Below, piece by piece: positions 24,101 through 36,100 of a DNA stretch of 64,000 nucleotides. This stretch comes from Monosporascus cannonballus (Eukaryota; Ascomycota; Sordariomycetes; Xylariales), in assembly GCA_004154925.1 (NCBI GenBank), contig QJNS01000276.1, forward strand, positions 1 through 64,000. Direction: 5' to 3'. A program made the translations under genes and the position numbers. Under the pieces are notes generated by a model that did no database searches, had not been told where the DNA came from, and saw nothing but the letters and a program-made list of their open reading frames with translations. Every line of letters begins with the position of its first letter. The stretch's first letter is position 1.

Positions 24101-27100
24101 GACTGCGGCAGTTTGGCCACTCTTCAAGGTCGTGTCCTCGGAGCTTTTTTGGTGCTTGTCGGACTTTCCTAAATGCGATTCCATAAGTGATGCAGCGATT
24201 CCCTTTGCAGACGAAGCAAGCTCTCGAGTTCTTTCCTCAATGGCCTGTTCTGCCGGAACTAACGGGACGTCATTGGTTGCTGGTAACTGTATATTGGCAC
24301 CCGCTTTAGATTCGAGATAGGAGACAGCGATATCTCGCGAAGGCGTCATAAGAGTAGGTTCTTCAACAAAATGCATCTCCGTTGTAGAATCATTTTGCTC
24401 TTCGACTCGGTCTTGGTCTGCGGAATCGGAATCGAAGTATGACGCTGCAATTGCCCGCCGAGGCGTCATCACTGGCAGCAGGCCCCCAGTCCCTTCGACG
24501 TTATCATCCTTATCAGGTAGGTCTCGGATGGCAGGGCAGTCATCAGCGGTAGAGACGTCATCACCCGTTCTCCTCCTTACTTTCTTGCCTGGCTGAGTGG
24601 ACTGGTCGAATGGCCGCTCATGTTGTATATGGCTGCTCGGCTGAGCGGGTGTGAGGTCCACATTGACTAGGGATAACCGGCCAGGGGAAGGTGTACGATG
24701 CCGAGGAATGAGCTCTCGGACTTCACCCGTGTCTGGAAGCCCATTTGATTCTATAGCGGCGTGTCCTCCTTGAGAATTCTCTGGGATAGCCTTGAATGGG
24801 TCTTCTCCTTCATACACTTCTTCATAGACCGCTGCATCTTCTGGGGAGCCCAAATATGCAACTCGCTGTGGGTCATCAACAGGGTCTTTCGGTTCAAAAA
24901 GCACGTCGTTATCCCCGACCCATTTTGCTTTAGAACTGCTTCGGTCCACGCCAGACACTTCTTCCGGGTCTTGTTGACTAGGGCTTGGCTCTTCGACCCT
25001 TGTTTGTATTGAGTCATCCTCGACATGCAGTTTCGGCATTGACTCCTGAAGGATTGAAGTTCCGGATGCCTCGGGCTCAGCTGTGAGTCCAGTCCTAGCT
25101 GTTGGCTGAGATTTAGTTGCGCGTTCAGGCTCGATTAACCCTGAGGGCGGTATGCCGGGAAGTTCTGCCGGCAGCTCAGTTTGCTCTGTAGGCTTGCCTG
25201 CCGAAGAAAAGTCTTTCGGCTCAGGTGGAGCTTCAAAGGTGGTGTCGGAAAGCGGTCTGATGGCTTCGTAATCACCGTCGGAGTTCATCTCTTGATCCTC
25301 TATATCGCTTTCTCGGGTGATTCCATTATCTTGAGCTAGCTCCACGGTATCGCCGACTTTTCCTCCATCCTTAGCGACTAGGTCAAGAGCTTGTTTGTGA
25401 GCGACCTCGGGAGACCCAGTGTGCTGCGGTTCTACTTGGAAATCTCCTGGCTGGAGTTTTCCGTGAATTTTCGGTGGGGCAGGCTCCGGCTTAGCTAGCT
25501 GATCTTGATTTGACATGGTATCGTGTGAGTCGAGATACACATCTCTGGAACCAGTTGCAGCATTCTCCGGGTCCGATGACCCGGGTGATTGAACTGAGCT
25601 AGGTCCCACCGGTTGTTCCACGGGACTCGGTGGGCCAGCTTGAACCGTTTCTGGACCGTCAGCAACGGAGTTTGCTTCAGCCCTTTCCTCAGACAGAGCA
25701 GCAGCTAGTCCGTCTGCTTTTGGCTTCCCTTTTGACAGTTCGCGCGACGTAATTTTAGGGAAGTCCTGGGAGTATTCACGGTCGTCGGCAATGTTCGCGG
25801 TTTCTTCCCTTTTAGACTGAGAATCAACGCCATTGCTGTTTTCTGGAGGGACAGTATCTAGAACGGGAGCTGGTATAGGAGCTTCATTAACTGGAGCTTC
25901 GGAAGGGGCAGCGTCTGCATTGACAGCATCTGGCTCTGGGACTATCGCATCGGTAGTACCTGCGCTCGGGAACTCTATATCGACAGGTTCTGTAGTAACA
26001 GCCTCTGTAGTGGGGGCCTCTGTGACTGGAGCCTCCGTAGCAGAAACATCTTCGGTGGTAGGAGCCGCCTCGTTTATTGAAGGTTGAGGTGGTTGGGCCT
26101 CTAACGACGCCTCGGGGCCAGGATTGCTCTCTGAGTCAGCCTCCCTATCCGCCAATTCGGTTTTTTCGTTCTCGTTGGATATCTTGCGCGATGGAAGCTG
26201 AGGGAAGACATCTTCGAGAGTTTCAACGCCATTGGAAGCTGCTGGCCTCTCGTCCACGGCGAATTGACTTTCAGGCTGCTGGGTAGTGTGTTCTACTGTA
26301 TGTCCCTCTGGCAATAAGTGTTCTGCAGGAGCCTTCTCCGGAATAGTTTCGGTCTCTGGGTTGGGCTCAGACTTCTGTTCGGCAGAAACTTCCCCCTCCC
26401 CATTTCTTTTCTCTTTCTGGGACTTCTCGTCTGAAATGGACTCGCGAAAGAGAACCTGTGGCTTCTTCGACCCCTCGAGAGCCTTTTCGCCATCTTCAGG
26501 AGCAGGTTCGTTTTCCAGCTGCTGATAGACTTCTTCGGCCTGAATTTGGTCCTCTACTGAAGGCTGCGTATGTGGGTCTTCTGCAGGCGTTACTGCTACG
26601 GATTCTAATTCCAAGTCAGCCTCATTCGCTCCTTTCTTCTTTTTTTCTTCATTCTTGGCGGGGGAAGTTTCACGCTCAGGCTTGTCTACGGCGACCGGCG
26701 GCTGCTCTGTTGACGTGGGCTCTTGAGTCACAGATGCATCCTGCTCTTCCAGTAGGTGGGATCCTGGCTCTTGGGAAAGAGATACAGCTTGTTCCTCTGA
26801 TAGAGTTTGCTCAGGCTCCAAGGAAGTCTGGTCTTTCCGGTTCCGAGACTCTATATCTGGATATTCCTGAGGTTGGGCTTCCACCGCTCCACTGTTAACC
26901 CGTTCAGGGGTTCCATGGGTGGTCGTTTCACTTACAGCAGGCAGCGGCTCGGTGCCTCCTATGTCGGCATTCTCCACCCTTGGGGCACTAGCTATGTCGG
27001 GGGTTTCCAAGACAGTGTCGTTGGCTGTAGACTCACCAGGTTGTAGAGTGGTCGAATCTTCCGCAGCAGGAGAATGATCGTCCTCTTTGACCACAACTGG

Positions 27101-30100
27101 GGCCTCGTCTTCAACAATAGATTTCTCTAGGACCTCGGGCGGGTCACTTGAAGCACCGTCTCCGTACACGGTGGTCGCAAAGTCGTCTCTCTTTGAAGGC
27201 CCGTTTTTTGTCTCTGAGATGGGTGGTGCCGTAGGGTCATGTTCCAGTAGGCTCCCCAGAGGCGCCGTGGAGCCGGCTCCTGATTGGCCGTCCAGGCTTG
27301 GTCCGGTGTTATCGTTGGCAGGCTCCTGTGCCGGTTCCGGCTGAGAGGCTGGTTCATTCTGCATCCTAAACCACTTCCCATTTTCGCTCTTATTTGAGGA
27401 CAATGGACCGGCACTGTCTTGATCATTCGAGCAGCCCGAGGACTTGTAGTATCCTGCCTCAGCTTCCTCGCCAAATTTTGGAAGGCTTGTGGTCTTAACT
27501 GGCTCCTGAACGGGCTCTTCTTGGATAGGCTCTTCTTGGGCAGGGGGTTCTCCTTGTAGAACACGTTCACCAACATCCGTCCCCGCATGTTCTTTTTCGC
27601 TTTTGCCGCTCTTATCATCCGCGACAGGTGCTGCAGTATCTTCATCCTTGGGGCTTTTTAGAGGCGTCGGAGTACTGGTGTCGATGTCCGGGGTTGGTAC
27701 AAGGCCACTCTCAGATTCGGTGATGTCTCGGACCTGCTCTTTCACTGCCTCTCGATTCGGATTTGTTACTGATTCTACACCTGGTTCCGCCACCGTCTCT
27801 GAAATCGTCTCGGAATCCGCCTCTTGGACTGGCTCTTGGACTGGCTCTTGGACTGGCTCTTGGACTGGCTCTTGGACTGGCTCTTGGACTGGCTCTTGAA
27901 CCAGCCCCGGACCCGACTTTGGTGCCTGCTCTTGAACCGATTCTTGCACTGATTCCGGAGTAACGTCTTGGACCAGTTCTCGAGACGAACCTTCGACTAG
28001 TTCTGAAGCTGTCTCCTTGGGGGTTTTTTGGACTGGACCCTCGACCGGTTCTTGTACGGATTCCGGAACCGAATCCTGCTGGGACAGCATTTCGTTGTCT
28101 AGAACTCTTGCGGCCCTGTTTTTCTTGCCCGTCTTGCGCTTTCTCTTAGGAGCCGGGTCTGCTACCTCAACCCTTGAGCTTTCTATAGGAGCTGGTGTGA
28201 TGGTCTCGGCCTCTTCGCTGACCTCAGGAGCATTTACCGTCTCCGTAGTTGCTTGACTCTGCTCTGTTTCTGGTGCTTGGCCGTCCCACGGGCTCTCCCG
28301 CTCCTCTTTCTTGCCTTTCTCAGCGGTGTTTGTCTCAGTAGGCTCGTCCGGGGCAGGCGAGGCGCTGGAGTCCGCTTGTTTGGCAGTCTCCGGCAAAACA
28401 GGTGCCTCCACAGATGTTTGACCCTGTGGTTCTTGAGGTAGATTATCCCCACCGGCACTGGCCTTTTCCTTCTTGTCTTCGTTGCTCTTTTCGGCTGTAG
28501 TAGGCGTAGAGGGGCCAAGGATCGGTTCATCTCCAGGAACCGGAGTTGGCGGCCGTTCAAGAACACCATCTTCAGCAAGTGAGGGGCCTACAGAGCCTTC
28601 CGCCTCGATCGCGGGTGCCTGAGCACTTGATGATAATGCAGATGTTTCGTCAGCAATCGTAAGACCAGAGTCTTCCACGACAGATCCGCGAGCACGCTTC
28701 TTCTTTTTCTTCTTTTTCTTTGATTTGCTCGTAAGGGAACTAGTTGTAGCTCCCTCAACGGTGTTCTCAGTAGAAGGCGCTTGCTCTGATGCTAGCGGTT
28801 TGGGCCGCGATTCGCTGAGTGGGTTTTCCTCCTGCAACACATGGTCGGGGTTTGGCTGCTCTGTGCCAGTGGTATCCTGACTCTGAACGGATTTGCTTGC
28901 CTGTTGTTCGTCACCACCTTGCGTTTCGACGGGTAAAGCAACGATGTCTTCCTGCGTTCCAAGTTGTGATTCAGAGCCCTGAATTGGTGGAACTTCAGAT
29001 TCAGAAGACTGCATGTTTGATTCTGAAGTCGGGGCTACATCGGGCGACCTAATTTGCTCAGTCGGAAATTTCGTTTCATTAGCGTGTGACTCAGCAGGCG
29101 CTTCAAAACTATCATTCAAGGACTTAGGCTGCGACAATTCGGGCTCTGCACTCGGGTAAAGAGTTGTAGATGAAGCGTTCACCTCTGGCTTTGAAACCAG
29201 TTCTACGGTAGGAGAACGAGGTTGGTCGGCAGGGGCCTGCTCTACCGTTACGACTGATGAGTCAGTTTCTTGGTCCCGGCTCCTTTTTTTGTTTGCGACC
29301 TGAGGGGATTCTTCGTCCAGAGTAATCTTACGTTCAAGATTGGTATGCTCCTCAAAGGTGGACTTGTCTTCAGACGCAGTCTTGTCTTCAGGCGGTGGTT
29401 GTTCCTGCTCAGCCGGGGATGAGCCACCAGTGAGACCATCAATTTCTTGGGCTTCTTCCGTGGTCTGCAAAAGAGTTTCAACTTGCTCTGCCCCTGCAAA
29501 TTCAGCTGCGGTTCCACCGTTGGTTGCGGCAGATCCTGGAGTTGAGTCGGTGATATTGATGTTCTTGCTTTTGCGGCTCTTCTCGTCCTCGTTGTTTTCT
29601 GTCAGGTGGCTGTCCTCTTGCACAGCAAATTGATCGTCTCGCACAATTTGTTCTAGTTCGCCAGTCATCGTGTCACCTGGGAGATAGTGCTCCTGCTTAG
29701 CCTGATCTTGATCGACGTCTGCAGGCGTTCCACTGGTATCCTCTGCTATAGCATCAGCGTTGGGCTCCTCTTCAGGGGTCTTAGCGCCAAATGCCGGTTC
29801 AACGCCGCGGTGACTCTTGTTCTTGCGCTTTTTCTTGCCCTTCTTGTCGCTTTCGTAGGCCGTAGGAAGTTCTTCTTCGGTAATAGCGGATGGTCCAGCT
29901 TGACTGGGAGACATCCGTTTAGCATGGGAAACCACTGCAGTAGCATCGGAGGATTCAAGTGCAACGTGAGGATCGAGAATAACCACAGACTCATCCAATT
30001 TTGGTGGTTCGCTTGGCTGAAGATTGTTTGTCATTGGCTCATTTTGCAATTGTAGGGAATCCGCTAGCTTATCCTTTGATACCAGAGCAGAGTCTTCTCG

Positions 30101-33100
30101 GGTACAATCTCCATCGCGGACAGTCACCTCCTTGTGATCAGTGGGGGCTTCTAAGACTTGTCCGTCCTCAGAATGTAGAACGCGGCTTTCGGAAGCATCA
30201 TGAGACTGAGAGGGTTCCTCAATGGAATGGGGCTTTGGTTCAGGGGCGGCGAGAGATGCGTCGCCGGTTGTAACTGCGGCCGAGTCATCTGTTATCTGTT
30301 GCGCTGTACTCTGTTCGTCTTGCTTCTCATCTGACAGCTGCCTTGGCTCGGCGGACAAACCAGTCGCAACATTTTCGCTGCCTGCGTCCTTCGAAGTATC
30401 TTTAGAAGCACCCTCAACTAGGTCAGCGAGCGTGACGCTTCGATTCTCCCCTGGGCTCTTGCTGTTGCTAGGGTTAACGCCGGCCCCGATGTCTTTTACT
30501 TCAGCTGGGCCGCTCTGCTCCGACGTAATGATCGATTCAGGCTCGGGCGCCGCCTCTGTTAACCCACCGGGAGAAGTCGGGGGTTCTTGGTTCTCATCCC
30601 GCAACCCAGCCGGTCGGTCAACACCTGTTTCTGCGATGGCATCAGCAACGGGCTCCGAGGATAGCAGCAGTTCAGCATCCAACTCGTTCTCGGACTGCCT
30701 GCTGGAATCCTCAGCAACAGCACCCACTTGAGGTGCTTCTGAGACTGGAGATTCGATATCTTTGTTGTCCATGTCCTCTGATGGTTCTGAAGCTTCTGTA
30801 GCTATCTCACTGGCACCTTGACCAACCTGAGCAGATCCGCGCTTCTTGTTTTCCTTGCCTTTCTTAGATTTCTTCCCTATAGGGGTGGTCTCAGGCTCCA
30901 CGGGTTCGTCATCCTCAGGCTGGTTATCGCCAGCTATCCAGGTTTCGGCAGCCGTAGGTAGACTGGTTTCTGGTTCTAATTGGGGAATTTCAACTCCAAA
31001 TGCGCCTTTTGGCTCTGTGGCCTCTTCGACGGGTTTGGGCGAACTAACACCATCTATGGCATTCGCACTAGGCACATCGCGATTCTCCTCCTGGGGCTCC
31101 TTTGTACGGCTGGTAGGTTCAGGCCACACCTCGTCGTGAATGGGTTCACTCTGCTCTTGCGACGGTTCATGGAGGCTCGCAGTCTCGCTGTTAACGACGT
31201 CGGGCTCTGGCACAACTTCAATCGGTTTCACAGGCTCAGTCGGCTCAGTTGGCTCTTGTCCAGGTCGCGATCCAGAGCTCTCAATCCTACCCGGACCAAA
31301 CAGGAGGGTTCTTGGGTTGACAGGCTTGGACCAGTCCACTTTACCAATTAAGCCAAGAATCCTAGAGGCTTGAAGGGTGTTTGTCTGGGCCTCTTTGGAT
31401 TCCGTCCCCTGGGTTATTGGCTCGTTCTCAGGGTCGTCAGCGATTGGCTCAGCTGGCGTCATGGAGAGCATTTCGGGAGCATCGCTGAAGGCCTGGGACT
31501 CTGCGGCGCGGGGTTCTGAGTCTTTGGGTCCGAGGAGAACCGGCTCATTGGACGTTTCGTGAGGGACAGTAGCTGGTGGGTACGCCACTTCAGCAACGTC
31601 AAGGGTTCCTTTCTTTACCTCCCCGCTGCTAGCACTAGCTGGCTCTTTCTCTTCAACGGTGTCCTGGGATTCGTCGACTTGCTGGCCAGGAATAATGTCG
31701 AGGGGAGCGCTTTCTGGCACAAGCTGCACCTCCACCGCCTTATCCATTTGGGCTGCAATATCGTGGGGTTCTTTGGTGGGAAGTGGGTCCTCGAGTGGAT
31801 CTGTTGATAGAGGGGCTTGCTGTGTTTGGTCTTCACCGCTAGGTACTTGTGCATCGGCGTGCACTTGCTCCGGCGGCCCCACATCTACGGCCTCCGCCTT
31901 TGATTCCGTGTCGTCAATTTGCGATGCCGTCTCGATGGTCGTGGGAATGTTTTCGGACCCACCGATGGCCTTGTCAATATCATCGGTTTCGGGCGCAACA
32001 TGTCGTCCGGTAGCAGTTTCTTCGCCGGGTTCCTTTGAAACGGAATGAATTGCTTGGTCCGAGGTTACTGCAGGCATCTCTTCGGCTTCTGTCAAAGACA
32101 AAGTCTCTGCTTCCAATTCTGCGTCCCCTTTGCTTCCCTCGGATAATCCAGGTTCAGGGACCAGGCCCTCATTCGGCAGTTGAGGGTGACCCGCGTCGGC
32201 TGCCCTGCCAATCCCGGGGTCGTCTTCAAGCGGGGGCAAGGCTGTCTCGTCGGATTTTAATTCACCAGCTTCCACAAACGATTGAACGTCTGGAGCTGCT
32301 TCGGAACCTTGTTCATCATTCATATGTGCGAGGTCTGGCTTCTCCTGCTTTGAATCTGCAAAGCTTTCTTCTGTAACTTCGGATTTGGTTGCCGGCGGTT
32401 CTTGTATGCCGTCTTTGGTCTTCTCTGCGGGCGAGGTCTCGAGCGCAGCATCTGTCTGCACTGAATTATCCTCCACCAAATGTACCTCGACTGTCTGTGT
32501 TGGCCATTGTGATTGTTGAGGAGTGACTTCCGGTTGCGCTAGGAAAGGTTCATTTGGGGTGACTTGTGGCATGCCAGGTTGCTCGTCGACCTTCCCCATG
32601 CTCTCTGAAGGTGCAGGTGACTGAGGCTTTTCTAGTTCACCAACAATTGGCAGGTCCTCAGTGGCTGTACCTTGCTCCTCAGCTGACTGACCTGGGTCCT
32701 CAACTAGGGGAACTCCTTGGGTGCTAGCTGGGACTGGCGATTCCTCCATTATTGGGACTTCTGATTTCTCCACTGCAGGCTTCTCGACTGTGAACTCATC
32801 GACTACAGAGACTTCTTGCATTTTGCTTGAGACTTGCGGTTCGTCTGCTCCTGGGACTAGTGGTTCCTTTGCTGGAAACTCCTCAACTGCAGGCTTTTCA
32901 ATCGGGGGGGTGTTCTGGGTGCTAGCTGGGACCGAGGCTTGCGTTTCTAGAATTGGTGACTCCTCTAGTACGGGGACCGGCGATTCCTCTAGTACCGGGT
33001 CCTGTGATTCTCCTGTTGTAAGCTCATTACCTGCAGGTCCTTCGACTGAGGCAACTTCTCGAGGGCTTTTTAGAATTTGCGGTTCCTCCACTGCTGGGAC

Positions 33101-36100
33101 TGGCAATTCTTCCAATTCTGGGAGTGGCTCCCTAGCTGTAGGCTCATTGACTGTAAGCACCCCACCTGGGTAAGTCTCTGGGGTTCTGGCCGGGATTGGA
33201 GCCTCCACGGTTGGAATTAGTGATTCCTCTACTGCTGGGACTGGTGATTCCCCTGTCGTATATTCCTCAATTACAAGCTCCTCGGCCAGGGGGGCGTCTG
33301 GGGCATCAAGTGGGGCGGGCGCTTCCTCAACTGCAAGTTCCTCGAATGGGGAAATTTCTTGGGTGATAGCTCGAACTGGTGAATCTCTTATTGTAGGCTC
33401 TTCGGCCGCAGGCTCTCCGCCTGCAGACTCTTCAACCGTAAGCTCATCCGAAGGTTCCACGAGTAGAGAAACATCCGGAAAACTACCTGGAACGTGCGGT
33501 TCGTGCGCTGACAGCTCCTCAGCTCGGAACTGGCTACTCTCCTTTTTGTCGTCCTCTCTAGGCGTACTAGTAGCTGGCTCTGGTACGGTAGGTTTGCCCC
33601 GGGGTAGGTGCGTCCCTTGCAGGTCGACTTCGTCTCGAGGCCGAACCGGCTCAGCAATATGCTCCGCGGTCTGGTCGCCTCCTGGCTTATTCTCAGGCTC
33701 CGGGACTGGTGTGGCCGGTAGTACCGTCTGTGTAGATTGCTCTCTCTCCGCCGCGAGGGCCCGTTCCTTCTGCAGCTTTTTGAGCCTCCTCCTGGCCGAC
33801 TTGCTGAGCCTAGTAGGTGCGGGTTCCTCAATCACCTGAGGTTCGGGAATTCCCTTGGCGACATCAAGCTGAACAGTCTCGCTTTCTGGCTCCAGCGGAG
33901 TATCGTAGGATTCTGTCACTTGGGGGGCATCTTCCGATCCGATAGTCCCCTCTTTCTCGCTCTCCTGGGATTTTTTCGGATTGGTAATGACAGAGTTCTC
34001 TGGATCCGCCTCCTCCGTAGTGCCTTCGGAGGTTTCAGGAGCGTCTGATGCCCCTGATGTATCTTCCTTCAGGGGCTCATCTAGGCTGGTATCTTTGGTT
34101 GGAGGTGAAACAGAAATAGAGGCTTCTTTCTCGGATTCATCTACACCATTTTGATTGCGCAGTGGAACCGTCGCGACCGGACCGCTTGCCGCTGCGACGG
34201 CTAGTGCTGCAGTCGCAGCGTCATCTTTTATGTCATGATGCGGCGTCTCGTCTATGAGATCACTGAGACCCGTACTTTGCTGTGTCGGGACAAGAGATAA
34301 CGAACCTTCCCATACAAGGGAGTCCCAAGTCTCCTCAGTCGCAATGGAGCTTGGAGGTAGCTGACTTGCATCTGTAGTATCATCACCTACGTCTTCTTGG
34401 TGTATCGGCTCATTGGAGAGCGGTTCGTCGAGCAATGATGTTCCCGTGCTATCAGGGAGAGGCGGTAACGCGGAGACATCAATCGGTGACACCACCACGA
34501 GCGGGGGCGCCGTAATCCGCTCGTCTAAGGCATTGCTTATTAGGTGACTCGCAAATTCAGCTTTGGGAGTAGATTCCTGGGAGCCAAGGTTCTTTGCCTC
34601 TGAAGCAATGGAAGTATCAAGGCGGAGAGGCTTGGGCTGATCCAATTCTAGTTCCTCAAGCGAAGCTATGGGCATATAGCTTGGGTATTGTACGTCATCT
34701 CCGCGTTCTTGGAATTCTGGGCCAGGTGATTCTCGCGAGGGAGGCTCGCTTGGAGGAAGCTCAGGGAGCTGCTCTTCTGGAGGGGCTGAGGCATTAACTT
34801 GTTCTTGTGATGTCTTCTCAACCAGATAGAGAGGCTTGAATTCCCTTGAACTTCCCCATGATGTCGGCCGAGCGCGGCTCTTAGATGCACTTCCAGGCTC
34901 TGGGGAAGGTGATACAGCTCGGGGGAATTTCAGGCTGGCTGGAGATGAAGGACTGTGTCTATGCCCCATACGAAACTGAAGAGGCACAGCGCTATGACTA
35001 GGCGATTTTGGTCTCAAGGAATTGTCGTGTCCGCTATGGCGCCGGGAGTGGGAAAATCTGTCACTTAACAAATACCGCTCATGCTCGGGTGTCTCAGGCC
35101 GACTATTCGGCAGAGCGGGAAGCTCATTAATCTCGGGAACAGGAGAGCCAGAGGTGCTTGGAGGTAAAGGGAGAAGGTCTCCATACTGGGGGTCTATGGC
35201 AGGTCGAATCTCCCTTTCGACGATAGCGGAGTCAAAAAGACCTGTTACTAACTCCCGACTATGTCGTCTTTCAGTGGTGGTGGGAACATTATGGGCTTCC
35301 TTGTCCGAAGGAACATCAGTGGCTTTCGAATGGGACCCCTGAGATGAGGAAGGAATTGCAGTCCCTGTCGAGCCGACACCCGCGCCGAGGGTGTCGGCAT
35401 TACCTAAAAAAGAATTCTTGCTGCCATCTGATTTGCGTGGAACATTCTTTTCATCGTGAATACCCATTGAAGACTTGAAGCGCCCCAAGAGGCTTGGATT
35501 TCCACTGCTTTTCTTGTCTTTAGTTGATTTAGAGCTCTCGCCGTCTCCCCGCTCATAGACGCCTGGGGCAGGGGCAGTTGACTTGGCATCGTCCGGGTCA
35601 TTCACTCTGCTTGGACTTCCGTTTCTATTGGACTGTGCGCCGTCGTAGCGACTCGGGCCAGATTCCACGGGGCTAACATCCCGTTTCAGAGATTCAAAGG
35701 GATCTATTCCCGGATCTGGAGGCTTTTTTTCTTCGAGAACATCGCCAGCCTCGGGAAATGAGCCCGGCATGTCCTCCCACCCATCTTCAGGCACGTTCGT
35801 CTTCCCCTGGCGGCCGTCATTGAATGAGACTGTTGAGGTCCTTGGCGTTTCCGTAACATCCTCGGGAATCGTATCCAATTGTGAGACTAAACCGGAAGCA
35901 ACCGGATCACGCTTGGGCCTCTCTGTCTGCCTCGATTTCTTGGCCGGTACATCCGATTCCTCTTCCGTGGCAGTGGCCGTTTTGCCACGCGAATCGGTGA
36001 GCGGATCGATCAGTTCCTTTGGGTTTTCCACGATCCTCACAGAGTCAGGTTCCTCACGGAGGGTAGATCCGCGAAGGCTTGAATCGTCCCTAGATCCTTC

